From CAZOZZ01 sp965262425 (lineage in GTDB: Bacteria; Acidobacteriota; Terriglobia; 20CM-2-55-15), in NCBI GenBank assembly GCA_965262425.1, contig OZ253536.1, forward strand, positions 5,270,001 through 5,334,000: 64,000 nucleotides of DNA, read 5' to 3'. The notes under the pieces are model-generated. The model did no database searches and was not told the origin of the DNA. It worked only from the letters and a program-made list of their open reading frames with translations. The position numbers and the translations under genes are program-made. Below are positions 1-8,407 of the stretch, one piece after another; within the stretch, counting starts at the first letter, position 1; every line of letters begins with the position of its first letter.

Positions 1-579
1 GCATCAGAAGTGGATGAATCTCCGAGAATAGTCCGACGGCCGTTCTTACTTGTTCAATCGACCTCGTCTCGGTAATCTCGTTTGGCCATTGAAGGCGGAT
101 GACCAGATCGGCCTAGCCGAACCACTTCGACGGCGCGTCAAGAAATCAGTCCGTCCTTGCTCCCGCCGAAGTAGTACTCCCGGCGACCGCAGAGAGACTC
201 CCAACGATGCGTCCAGATGCGTGTTTCTGGTGGCTGTTGGCACTCGCCGCGGCGGTGTCCTTCCCCGGACGCACACCGCCGATCCTGGCAGCCACAGCGG
301 TCGGGGTCCGGGGCAGCATTGACCCATGCGAGGTCGGTTCGGATGCGCTCGAAATCAGGGCGGGTGCGAGGCATGGAGACAAGTATACCGAGGCCGGTTC
401 ACTTCTCCGAGTAGGCGGTTATACGACCGGGTGGCTCCGCTGCTGGTCAAACGAGCGTTCCTAAACACAAGGCGACTTATAGTTACTAATCCGCCCGACG
501 CCGCACCTCAATGCAAAGCCTCCAAATTGTTTCTACCCGCTTCAATATTTCGCTTGCCCCCCGGCGTAGACTCAGGGAG
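1..579. other. Stretch without a recognisable gene
   Basis: Both strands have only short overlapping reading frames with no recognisable domain. One of them (207-464, plus) starts with a hydrophobic, signal-like stretch but then becomes low in structure and runs through a dispersed repeat at 393-420, so I do not call it. On the minus strand, 393-420 reads CGCCTACTCGGAGAAGTG, which matches the junction repeats found near kinase fragments elsewhere in the window. Confidence 0.5.
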
Positions 580-605
580 TATATAGTTCGATATCGAACT
601 ATATA
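580..605. promoter_or_regulatory. 26-bp perfect palindrome, likely MarR operator
   Basis: The two 13-bp arms are TATATAGTTCGAT and its exact complement, so the whole site is self-complementary without a mismatch. It ends 11 bp before the MarR start codon, where it would cover the promoter or start region. MarR-family dimers bind palindromes of this size and style (AT-rich flanks, TTCGA..TCGAA core), so autoregulation of the MarR/DUF5916 operon is the natural reading. Confidence 0.8.
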
Positions 606-616
606 GAGAGTAAGGC

Positions 617-1069
617 ATGCCTACGCATTTCAAGGGAAACGCGGCCCACGTTTTGGCGCTGGACACCTTTATCAAGTTTGCCAGGGCCCATGGCACTTTG
701 GTCCAGAATTTGGACCGGTTTTCGGCTTTTGAGGACCTGACACCGACCCAGTTCGGCACCCTGGAGGCCCTGTACCACTTGGGGCCGTCCACACCGAAGG
801 TTCTTAATGAAAAGCTGCTGACCAGCAAGGCTAATATGACCACGGTGCTGGAAAACCTTGAAAAGCAGGGCTACATACGGCGGGAAAAGTCGAAAGCAGA
901 CGGCCGCTCGGTGACCATCCACCTGTCGCCGGAGGGCCGAAAGATCATCAAACGTATTTTTCCAAAGCATGCCGTTCGGATTTCAGACTTGTTTGGGGTC
1001 TTGACCCCCGTCGAGCAGAAGCAACTTGGAAAACTTTGCAAAAAGCTGGGCCTGGCCCACAGAAGGTAA
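617..1069 (+). CDS. MarR family transcriptional regulator
   Basis: A 150-residue protein of normal MarR length. The winged helix is visible in the middle: a helix around LTPTQFGTLEAL (about 55-66), the recognition region LLTSKANMTTVLENLEKQG (about 79-97) and the wing GYIRREKSKADGRSVTIHLS (about 97-116). The C-terminal helices would form the dimer interface. The ATG follows a weak GTAAGG ribosome site and lies just behind a perfect palindrome, which is probably its own operator. The next gene starts 4 bases after its stop, and the ribosome site of that gene overlaps the MarR stop codon, so the two form an operon. The ligand is unknown; phenolic or oxidant signals are common in the family but cannot be read from the sequence. 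Confidence 0.9.
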   Translation: MPTHFKGNAAHVLALDTFIKFARAHGTLVQNLDRFSAFEDLTPTQFGTLEALYHLGPSTPKVLNEKLLTSKANMTTVLENLEKQGYIRREKSKADGRSVTIHLSPEGRKIIKRIFPKHAVRISDLFGVLTPVEQKQLGKLCKKLGLAHRR

Positions 1070-1073
1070 CAGT

Positions 1074-3371
1074 GTGATCCTGATGGTCCGCGGTTGGAGC
1101 GTGGTGTGCTGCGTGGCGTTGTGGTCTGCGGTTCTCTTGCCACCCTCCTGGGCCGGCCAGGCGGTGGCTCCGCCGGCCACCTCGATCGTTGTCGAAGAGC
1201 CAGGCACGACAGCTGCCGCGCCCCAAGCCACCCTCGTGCGTGGCGCTGACGGGGCCGTGACACTCCGCGCGGTCCGTCTCACCGATCCCCTCCGCATCGA
1301 CGGGCAGTTGGATGAAGCGCTCTATATCACCGTACCGTCGATGACAGGCTTCGTGCAGATCGAACCGCAGGAGGGCATGCCCGCGACGGAGCAGACCGAG
1401 GTCTGGGTGGCCTACGACCGCGACAACCTCTACGTGTCGTTCCGAGCCTGGGAAAGCCGGCCCGACCTGATCGTGGCGAAGGAAATGCGCCGCGACAACA
1501 GTAGCATATGGTCAGGGGACAACAACGTCGCGTTTGTGCTCGACACGTTCTTCGACCGGCGCAACGGCTTCGAGTTTACGATCAATTCGATTGGTGGGCG
1601 CCAGGACGCGCAGATGTCGAACGAGCGCAACTGGAACGGCGATTGGAACACCGTGTGGAATGTGCAAACCGGACGATTCGACGGAGGCTGGACCGTTGAA
1701 GCGGCCATCCCCTTCAAGTCGCTTCGCTATCGGCCGGGCCAGGACCAGACGTGGGGGTTCAACGCGATGCGGACGAGCCGTTGGAAGAACGAGCTGTCGT
1801 TCTTGACCCCGACGCCAAAAGCGATGGGGCAGCGCGGACTGCACCAGGTGTCGCTCGCGGCTCCCCTGACGGGCCTGACCGTGCCCGCCGGATCGCGCAA
1901 CCTCGAGGTCAAGCCGTACGTGGTTTCGAACGCCAGCACCGCCCGAGGCTCGACCGGGTCGCTCGCCAACGACATTACCGCTGATGTCGGCCTGGACGTG
2001 AAGTACGGCGTGACGCAGAATCTCACCTTGGACTTCACCTACAACACCGATTTTGCGCAGGTGGAGGCCGACACGCAGCAGGTGAACCTCACCCGGTTCA
2101 GCCTGTTCTTTCCCGAGAAGCGGGAGTTCTTCCTCGAGAACCAGGGCTTGTTCGCCTTTGGAACCGCGTCGCAGGGTCGGGCCGGGGGCCCCGTTCCACT
2201 GCTCTTCCATAGCCGACGGATCGGACTGGAGGAGAGCACGGTCGTTCCGATCGACTTCGGCGGCCGTCTCACGGGACGTGTCGGGCGATACAGCATCGGC
2301 GTGCTGAACATCAACACAGGTGGAGAGGACGCCACCTCCGCGCAGGCGACGAATTTTTCGGTCGTCCGTCTCAAGCGCGATGTGCTCCGCCGGAGCAGCG
2401 TCGGCGTCATGTTCACAGGCCGCAGCCACACTCTGGGTGACGAGGGGCGGAGCCTGGCGTACGGGATCGATGGCACGTTCGCGTTCTTCGACAACCTGGC
2501 GATCAACACCTACTGGGCTCAAACGGACGCTCGCGGGCAGTCGACAGACAGCAGCAGCTACCGGGCCCAGCTCGACTACGCGGGGGATCTGTACGGCCTA
2601 GCCCTCGAACACCTCGCCGTCGGCGAGCACTTCAACCCGGGTATCGGGTTCGTCCGCCGCAACGACATCCGTCGGAGCTCAGGCACGGCCAGGTACAGTC
2701 CGCGTCCGCGACAGAGCGACGTCGTGCGGAAGTACTCGTTTTCGGGCGGCATCGACTATGTCGAGAACGGCAGCGGGCAGCTCGAGACGCGCGAGCGTAC
2801 GGGGGCGTTCGAGATCGAATTCCAGAACGCCGACAGATTAATTGCCATGTACACCAACTCCTACGAGTTTCTACCCGTGCCATTCAGGATTTCGCGCGGA
2901 GTGACGCTTCCGGTCGGGGCCTACGATTTCGACAACATCGGTGTGAGCTATTCTGGATCAACCCTGCGTCGGCTATCAGGCAATGTGTCCGTCGGGCGCG
3001 GCACGTTCTACAACGGGCACAAGACAGTGATGGGCGTCAGCGGGAGCCGGGTGAATCTTTCTCCCAGGTTCTCGGTCGAGCCGAGCTACAGCGTGAACTG
3101 GGTCGATCTCGAACAGGGGTCGTTCACCACGCAGCTGTTGGGCTCACGCGTCACCTACACGCCGACCGCACTGATGTTCCTCAGCGCGTTCCTGCAGTAC
3201 AACTCGAAGAGCTCCGCCGTCTCGTCGAACGTGCGCTTCAGGTGGGAGTACCGCCCCGGCAGCGAGCTGATCGTGGTCTACAATGAGGATCGTGACACGA
3301 TGGCGCGTGGCTTCCCCGACCTCAACAATCGCGCGTTCATCGTCAAGGTCAACCGGCTTCTCCGGTTCTAG
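1074..3371 (+). CDS. Secreted CBM9-like / DUF5916 barrel protein
   Basis: About 765 residues. A hydrophobic leader (VVCCVALWSAVLLPPSWA) is followed by a carbohydrate-binding family 9-like beta domain (about 65-250; RIDGQLDEALY, VWVAYDRDNLYVSFRAWES, GWTVEAAIPFKSLRY), and then a long beta-rich DUF5916 region that usually forms an outer-membrane barrel (FFPEKREFFLEN, ending in FIVKVNRLLRF with a terminal aromatic). GTG at 1074 is preferred because AGAAGG lies 7 bases upstream; ATG at 1083 is possible but 16 bases away. The family is abundant in Acidobacteriota and Bacteroidota and often sits with peptide or sugar uptake functions. The substrate is not known. It is co-transcribed with the MarR gene, so it is probably its main target. 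Confidence 0.85.
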   Translation: MILMVRGWSVVCCVALWSAVLLPPSWAGQAVAPPATSIVVEEPGTTAAAPQATLVRGADGAVTLRAVRLTDPLRIDGQLDEALYITVPSMTGFVQIEPQEGMPATEQTEVWVAYDRDNLYVSFRAWESRPDLIVAKEMRRDNSSIWSGDNNVAFVLDTFFDRRNGFEFTINSIGGRQDAQMSNERNWNGDWNTVWNVQTGRFDGGWTVEAAIPFKSLRYRPGQDQTWGFNAMRTSRWKNELSFLTPTPKAMGQRGLHQVSLAAPLTGLTVPAGSRNLEVKPYVVSNASTARGSTGSLANDITADVGLDVKYGVTQNLTLDFTYNTDFAQVEADTQQVNLTRFSLFFPEKREFFLENQGLFAFGTASQGRAGGPVPLLFHSRRIGLEESTVVPIDFGGRLTGRVGRYSIGVLNINTGGEDATSAQATNFSVVRLKRDVLRRSSVGVMFTGRSHTLGDEGRSLAYGIDGTFAFFDNLAINTYWAQTDARGQSTDSSSYRAQLDYAGDLYGLALEHLAVGEHFNPGIGFVRRNDIRRSSGTARYSPRPRQSDVVRKYSFSGGIDYVENGSGQLETRERTGAFEIEFQNADRLIAMYTNSYEFLPVPFRISRGVTLPVGAYDFDNIGVSYSGSTLRRLSGNVSVGRGTFYNGHKTVMGVSGSRVNLSPRFSVEPSYSVNWVDLEQGSFTTQLLGSRVTYTPTALMFLSAFLQYNSKSSAVSSNVRFRWEYRPGSELIVVYNEDRDTMARGFPDLNNRAFIVKVNRLLRF

Positions 3372-3594
3372 GCCGGCCGCTCACTCTGCAATTGTATCGT
3401 AGACGGTGGGCGCGCCTATCGGCTTCTTCGCTACGTCCTCCCGACCGCCTTGAAGTCTCATAATTTCTCTGATGAGGAAAGCTGATACCCAGCCAGATCT
3501 CTGCTATCTGAAATACGAATAGCCAACGTTGATTCCCCATCAACGCCGCAGTGTTTACCAACGTGAACTTCACATGTCCGTATCTGGACTCCTC

Positions 3595-3879
3595 TGTCAA
3601 GTAGGCGCAACTCTCCTGTTCGATCTTCGACGATGACATTCAGCATGGCTGATGGGACGCTTCGAGGTGAATGGCAGGTCGACTGCATCCGTATCTCCGG
3701 CCTCTTAAGTGGAACGCTTTGGTTCCGGGCCATGATGGAATTCGCGCGCGGGGTGCCAACCGGATGGACGGCCTCAAGAGGGCCAGGACATGTGTCGACA
3801 TTTCCCCGCGCCGGTCTGACCGGTACGCCATCAACTCCAACGTCGTCGCAGCTAGCTGAATAGACTTCTCGACTCTGGG
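3595..3879 (-). ncRNA. Candidate bridge/seek RNA region of the IS1111-type element
   Basis: This is the non-coding region between the transposase stop and the sub-terminal repeat. In IS1111-group elements the RNA that guides the recombinase to donor and target is encoded in the 3' non-coding region. I infer the RNA from its position alone; the fold and the guide loops were not computed. The orientation is taken to be that of the transposase. Confidence 0.4.
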
Positions 3880-4911
3880 TCAGGCCGCCCGATAGTTGGC
3901 CTGATAGTCACAGTCTCGTTTCCAAACCGCCCACACTCTGCGGGCCAGCTTGTTGGCCAGGGCCACGGCCGCTTTGTTGTGTCCTCGCTGTTCGCGAATA
4001 CGAAGGCCCCATTGCTGTAAGGGCGATGGGGTCTCCGCTTTCGGAGCCCTAAACAACACCGAACGCCCCCCGTGGATGAGTAGCGTCCTCAGATAACGGT
4101 CGCCGCGCTTGCTGATCCCACCTAACCGACGCTGATTACCACTGGAATGTTCCCGGGGTGTGAGCCCCAGATAACTGGCAAACTGGCGGGACGATCGAAA
4201 TCGTTGGATGTCGCCGACAAACCCCACTATGGCCGTAGAGGTTAGCAGCCCGATTCCAGGAATCGAGCGGAGACGCTCCACCGCCGGTGTCTGCTGGGCC
4301 AGTGCTTCCAGCTCCCGTTCCACGCTTCGCAAGTGAGCTTCCAGTTCGCGAATCTCGCCACACACCTGGTCCAACATCTCCCGAACCACACTGGGAATCT
4401 CGATCTCCGCATCTTCGATCAGCCCCATCACCGCCGGCACCACATTACGAGCTCCCACAGGAATCACGAAGCCAAATTCCCGCAACAACCCCCGCACCAT
4501 GTTGATTCGTGTGACTCGTGTTCGCATCCATGTCGAACGGATTCGATGCAGTGCTGTCAGTTGCTGTTGGGCGAGGGTCTTGATTGGAACCGGGCGGATG
4601 TCCGTGTTGCGATAGGCCTCGAGCAATCCTTTCACATCCGCACGATCGGTCTTGTCGCGCGGCACGTACGGCCTCACATACTGCGGCGAAATCAGAACCA
4701 CCTCGTGCCCCAGTTCCCGGATCTGCCTTCCCCAGTGATGGGCTGAACCGCAGGCTTCCATCAGCACTGTCGCCGGTTCTCGATTCACAAAGAACGGGAG
4801 AAACTTCACCAGACTTAAACGATATGTTTTCTCGACATGTCCGGGTCGATCCGATACCCCGATCTCGAAAACATTCTTTGCCAGATCCACTGCGATCGTC
4901 TTATTCTTCAT
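3880..4911 (-). CDS. IS110/IS1111-family transposase (DEDD recombinase)
   Basis: 343 residues, the usual length. The N-terminal RuvC-like DEDD catalytic domain begins with IAVDLAKNVFEIG (first Asp at about 9), followed by VLMEACGSAHHWGR (Glu) and DKTDRADV (two Asp). The C-terminal IS116/IS110/IS902 domain carries LRSIPGIGLLTSTAIVGFVGD and the LGLTPREHSSG..GGISKRGDRYLR motif with the Ser nucleophile region. The phrase MEACGSAHHW..R is typical of the IS1111 branch. AAGGAG lies 5-6 bases before the ATG. The reading frame is intact, so the element may be active. Confidence 0.95.
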   Translation of the reverse strand: MKNKTIAVDLAKNVFEIGVSDRPGHVEKTYRLSLVKFLPFFVNREPATVLMEACGSAHHWGRQIRELGHEVVLISPQYVRPYVPRDKTDRADVKGLLEAYRNTDIRPVPIKTLAQQQLTALHRIRSTWMRTRVTRINMVRGLLREFGFVIPVGARNVVPAVMGLIEDAEIEIPSVVREMLDQVCGEIRELEAHLRSVERELEALAQQTPAVERLRSIPGIGLLTSTAIVGFVGDIQRFRSSRQFASYLGLTPREHSSGNQRRLGGISKRGDRYLRTLLIHGGRSVLFRAPKAETPSPLQQWGLRIREQRGHNKAAVALANKLARRVWAVWKRDCDYQANYRAA

Positions 4912-5020
4912 TTGGACTCCTTCTTACACACTGTGTTTAGGCCGCACTTGTGCGAGCCTCTTTATGACTTTGGCACTTTAGATGCCGACGAAGTCAAAGG
5001 AGGAGTCCATCTCATCAGGT

Positions 5021-5102
5021 GGTCGTCAAACCGGTAATGTGCATCGCGGTCGAAAGCTCGCGATTCTCGACGGTTCCGCTTTTCCGTATCAGCGGCACAT
5101 CC
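5021..5102 (+). repeat. Dispersed junction repeat, long copy 1
   Basis: Matches 27950-28034 over about 82 bp at roughly 80% identity. Identical runs include CAAACCGGTAATGTGC, TCGCGGTCGAAAGCTCG, TCGACGGTTCC and CTTTTCCGT. The second copy lies just upstream of a kinase promoter, so this one is probably the orphan leader of a lost kinase unit. The IS1111-type element ends within about 12 bp of it. The rest of 5103-5366 shows no gene. Confidence 0.75.
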
Positions 5103-5366
5103 ACGCGCGGATTGACCCGGGCATTTGAACAACAGTCAATGGCCTTCCATCCGTGAGTCGTGGTTCATCACGACTTGCTGTGTCCGAACAGTTTGACCCA
5201 CTTAGTGTCTCCTGCAACCTGTAGTCGATTACCGAGGAGAGGCGCGAGTTAAGGAGGCAGGCAGATGGGTCATGCGCCCGTCGCTGCGGACCCCGGGTTC
5301 GGGCCTGCTGCGAAAGATCGCCTCACGGGTGGTCAGAATCGGTTGCAGTCAGGGGTGTGCAGTGAA

Positions 5367-7811
5367 TCAGCGCAAACGATCGGCGATTCCCGCCACGGTT
5401 CCAGAAAGTGCTAGAAATCTTGCTCGCGTCGCATCACTTTGCCCCGCAACTTCTCGAGAGAGCGTATCGGCCAACGAATCGAGCTGGGTCGCGGCTGTCT
5501 GGTTGCTGCCACCCCCACCGGAGAGCGTATTGTCGGCAAGATCAAGTGCCTGCCTCAATGCTCCTGACTGCTCGCTCGAAATGAGGTTGGCACGTTCAAG
5601 CTGGTCGAGGTAGGCGCGTGCGACCACGGGCTCGGCCGGCCAGGTGTATCGACGTTGCGTTTGTGCATTGACGATGGCATCCGGATCCTGGAACGAGGCC
5701 GCGGCTATCTCATCTGCGCTCAGATACTCACTGGGCAGCAGGGATAATACATCGAGGCCACGTGCTATTTCAGTTCCATAGATGAGACCACCAAACCAGT
5801 ATGCGGACCAGTATCCACCCATGACCAGTTTCTCGCCATCAATGGGACCTCGGTCAAAGAAGGCAATTTCGACGGGGTTTGAAGAGTCCGTAAAATCTAT
5901 AACCGAGATGCCTCCCTGGTACCAGGCCTGAACGAAGATGTCCCGACCGGGAACAGGTATGAGCGAGCCATTGTGGGCCACGCAGTTTTCCTGCTCCGAT
6001 TGCGGCGCCGACATCTTGTAATGGCTCCGAAACTGGAGTTTGCCGTCAACGATGTCGTAGATGGCATCCGCGCCCCAGTCCTGGGGATCAGAGGCACGGC
6101 AACGCGGCCGGCCACCACCGCCCCATTCATCGGTGAAAAGCACCTTGGTCCCATCATTGTTGAAAGTCGCCGAGTGCCAGTATGCGAATCCTGGGTCAAT
6201 GACCTGATCCAAACGGACTGGATTGACCGGATCGCTGATATCGAGAAGGATCCCGTTACCAGCGCAGGCTCCGGCAGCCAGTCCGATTTCAGGGTAGGTC
6301 GTGATGTCGTGGCACTGGTTGGTCAGCCTCGTAGTCTGGGTACCCTCACCGTGATCACCACCTTCCCACAGACCTGCGATGACCCCGGACTCCGGGTCCG
6401 AGAAGATGCGGGGACGGTTGACGATGCGCGCCTCTTCGGGACGCGCCAGGGGAATCTGGATCACGTCGATACTGAACAGAGCCGTTTCGGAATCCTCAAA
6501 TGGTGATTCGTCTGAACAACCCTCAAGCTCTTCACCGGAACGGACCGAACCGGTGCCCGACGCATAGACATAGATGCTTCCATCATTGTCAGGGTCAGTC
6601 ACGATGGTATGGGTGTGCGATCCTCTGCAGGTTTGCACAGCCCCGACCTGCCTGGGTGCTCGAAAGTCACTGATGTCGAAGATCCGGATTCCCCGGAATC
6701 GATCAGCGCTCTCCGGTTCGGCGACGCCCTGCAGGCCACAGTCAAGCCGCCCCCGTGTTTGCTCGACAGAATAGATGAGGAGATTTCCGACGACCGACAC
6801 ATCACCCTGTCCACCAGGGCATACAACAGAATTCACCAGTTCAGGCAAGCCGGGCACCCCGATGTTATAGGCGTTGAAACCGTGATAATTCCCGGCAATA
6901 AGCACATCGCCTGCAAAGGCCATGTCACTGTTGGCAAAATTAAGAATGCTGGGCCGCAGCTCTTGGGCTCCATCAGCTCCCGCATCCTCTGCGCTCGATG
7001 TTTCGGCTCCCGGTTCCGGCCTGTTCAATGGCAGCCCGCCGGGATTCGAGGGATCGAAGAAGCCGTCCGGCTTGGAAAGAGCAGAAACAAGTTCCATATT
7101 CATTAGAGCCTGGCCAGCATCCTCAAAACCTGCGCTCAGGTTGACTCTCGGGTCGGGAGAAAATCCAGTCAGCATGGAGAGCATGCGATCGATTTCACTG
7201 CTCTGATCCGATGTGATGTCTGCGGTAAAGGCAAAGAGCACCGAATCCTGGGCCGACCCAGATTGATCCAGAAGATTCTCGACCATGGTCAGGGCGCCTG
7301 CATGATGCTTGATCATCAGCTCAAGAAACAGGGAGTCAAATTCGGATCCGTCGCTCTGCTCAAGTTGTTCCAGCTCGTCAACGGTCAACATGCCTGGCAT
7401 CAAACGAAATCCCGGAGCAAAGTGCGCATCTACGGCGGTTACGGCGAGATTCCGATCACCCAGCCAGCCCTGCATCATGGCTATTTCGTCTTCCTGCGAA
7501 AGAGTGATGCGCTGAGACAGGAGCTCCATCGCTTCGCGGTTGGTCCTGGAATCGACAAACACCGTCATCTCCAGAGCCTGTGCATGATGGGAGATCATCC
7601 CTTGCATGAAGCGTACGTCGGCTTCGGTAAACTCGATGCTGGCGAGATCGGATGCCTCCTCCACAGAAATCTCCCGGCTTGGCTGCCCCGGAATGCCAGG
7701 CTGAATGATTGGTGCCTGTGCAATGCTTCCAGTAACCCCCAACAGAATCAGGGCAACAATGCCTACCGTGTACGTGCTCAGACGAGGGACGAATGACGAG
7801 GACTTGGTCAT
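5367..7811 (-). CDS. Secreted protein with two DUF305 domains and LVIVD repeats
   Basis: About 815 residues. A signal peptide (YTVGIVALILLGVTGSIAQA) precedes two DUF305 four-helix units, each with its paired-His motif: MQGMISHHAQALEM near residue 70 and LMIKHHAGALTM near residue 165. After a linker the rest reads as LVIVD-type beta-propeller repeats (IRIFDISDFRAPRQVG, ILLDISDPVNPVRLD, ISVIDFTDSSNPVEI). The C-terminal ~80 residues are helical with a GGGGS linker. I start at the second Met (7811) because GGAGAG lies 6 bases upstream; the first Met (7838) has no such site. DUF305 proteins are often linked to metals, but the function is not established. The fusion of two DUF305 domains with a propeller suggests an extracytoplasmic metal- or surface-binding role; that is inference. 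Confidence 0.85.
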   Translation of the reverse strand: MTKSSSFVPRLSTYTVGIVALILLGVTGSIAQAPIIQPGIPGQPSREISVEEASDLASIEFTEADVRFMQGMISHHAQALEMTVFVDSRTNREAMELLSQRITLSQEDEIAMMQGWLGDRNLAVTAVDAHFAPGFRLMPGMLTVDELEQLEQSDGSEFDSLFLELMIKHHAGALTMVENLLDQSGSAQDSVLFAFTADITSDQSSEIDRMLSMLTGFSPDPRVNLSAGFEDAGQALMNMELVSALSKPDGFFDPSNPGGLPLNRPEPGAETSSAEDAGADGAQELRPSILNFANSDMAFAGDVLIAGNYHGFNAYNIGVPGLPELVNSVVCPGGQGDVSVVGNLLIYSVEQTRGRLDCGLQGVAEPESADRFRGIRIFDISDFRAPRQVGAVQTCRGSHTHTIVTDPDNDGSIYVYASGTGSVRSGEELEGCSDESPFEDSETALFSIDVIQIPLARPEEARIVNRPRIFSDPESGVIAGLWEGGDHGEGTQTTRLTNQCHDITTYPEIGLAAGACAGNGILLDISDPVNPVRLDQVIDPGFAYWHSATFNNDGTKVLFTDEWGGGGRPRCRASDPQDWGADAIYDIVDGKLQFRSHYKMSAPQSEQENCVAHNGSLIPVPGRDIFVQAWYQGGISVIDFTDSSNPVEIAFFDRGPIDGEKLVMGGYWSAYWFGGLIYGTEIARGLDVLSLLPSEYLSADEIAAASFQDPDAIVNAQTQRRYTWPAEPVVARAYLDQLERANLISSEQSGALRQALDLADNTLSGGGGSNQTAATQLDSLADTLSREVAGQSDATRARFLALSGTVAGIADRLR

Positions 7812-7945
7812 GATTATCTCTCCAGCAGAAGTATTCATTGCGAACTTGCTAGAAGACCGGCTGGGCCTTCGATTTTTAGTTTCAGAAAGAATAAAAGAGA
7901 TTTAGAGTTCATGCCACCCTGAAATACCTGAAGTTCTCCCTTATC

Positions 7946-8323
7946 TCATTGGGGCGGACAACGCCGGCGGCGAACGTGACCGTATTCGAAGGGGGCGCGC
8001 AACATCTCTGTGTCGACTGGGAAGCCTTCCGTCGAACGGAAAAACGCCATTTCATCAAGTATCACGACTCTCGCACGAATTCCACGGACGGCCGCCGGGC
8101 GGCACGGATAGATAGCCAAGACCGCGTTGTTTTGAAGTGTCAGCGTAGCTTTCAACGAAGACGACACAAGACCCTGGAGCTCACGGCGATGGCTCAATCC
8201 ACGGCCGAGCAGATTCCGGTTGTCGATCCGGAACCTCGTCCAAGAGCCAGTCGCCGACCCATACAGGGTAGCGAGAAACACCAGCCACAGTCGCCACGTG
8301 CCGAAGTCACGGAAGGTAGGCAA
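7946..8323 (-). pseudogene. Relic of a phage-type terminase large subunit
   Basis: The 125-residue frame retains two scattered terminase pieces: an N-terminal FRDFGTWRLWLVFLATLYG and a Walker-B-like block VRGIRARVVILDEMAFFRS followed by FPVDTEMLRA. The segment between them is much too short and the Walker A region is gone. Beyond MLRA the frame breaks up (RAPFEYGHVRRRRC). A terminase of this type is normally about 450-550 residues. It is probably a remnant of a prophage or gene-transfer element. The rest of 7839-8407 shows no gene. Confidence 0.5.
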
Positions 8324-8407
8324 TGCGCCCAGGGCGCGATCGTTTCGCCTGGCGACTGTCCCGGCTGGAGAGTGAATTTTGAAAATGGGAGCACTGTCAC
8401 CATTTAT

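Larger units (their letters stand above)
3585..5009 (-). mobile_element. IS110-family element, IS1111 type, with sub-terminal inverted repeats
   Basis: The transposase (3880-4911) is flanked by a 10-bp exact inverted repeat: TGGACTCCTC at 3585-3594 and its complement at 5000-5009. There is a long non-coding stretch on the 3' side of the gene (about 285 bp) and a short one on the 5' side (about 90 bp). Sub-terminal inverted repeats plus a 3' non-coding region are the hallmarks of the IS1111 group, as opposed to classic IS110. True ends lie a few bases outside the repeats and cannot be fixed here. The right end abuts a dispersed junction repeat (5021-5102), which may have been its target. Confidence 0.75.

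Noticed and set aside
207..464. 85-codon plus-strand ORF with a signal-like start
   Set aside because: No family features after the hydrophobic start, no ribosome site, and it runs through a dispersed repeat.
1512..2522. 336-codon minus-strand ORF
   Set aside because: Exact shadow of the DUF5916 gene in GC-rich DNA; the translation is rich in Arg, Glu and Val without domain patterns.
5157..5174. Hairpin GTCGTG-N6-CACGAC as terminator or operator
   Set aside because: Short arms, no U tract, and no gene ending or starting next to it.
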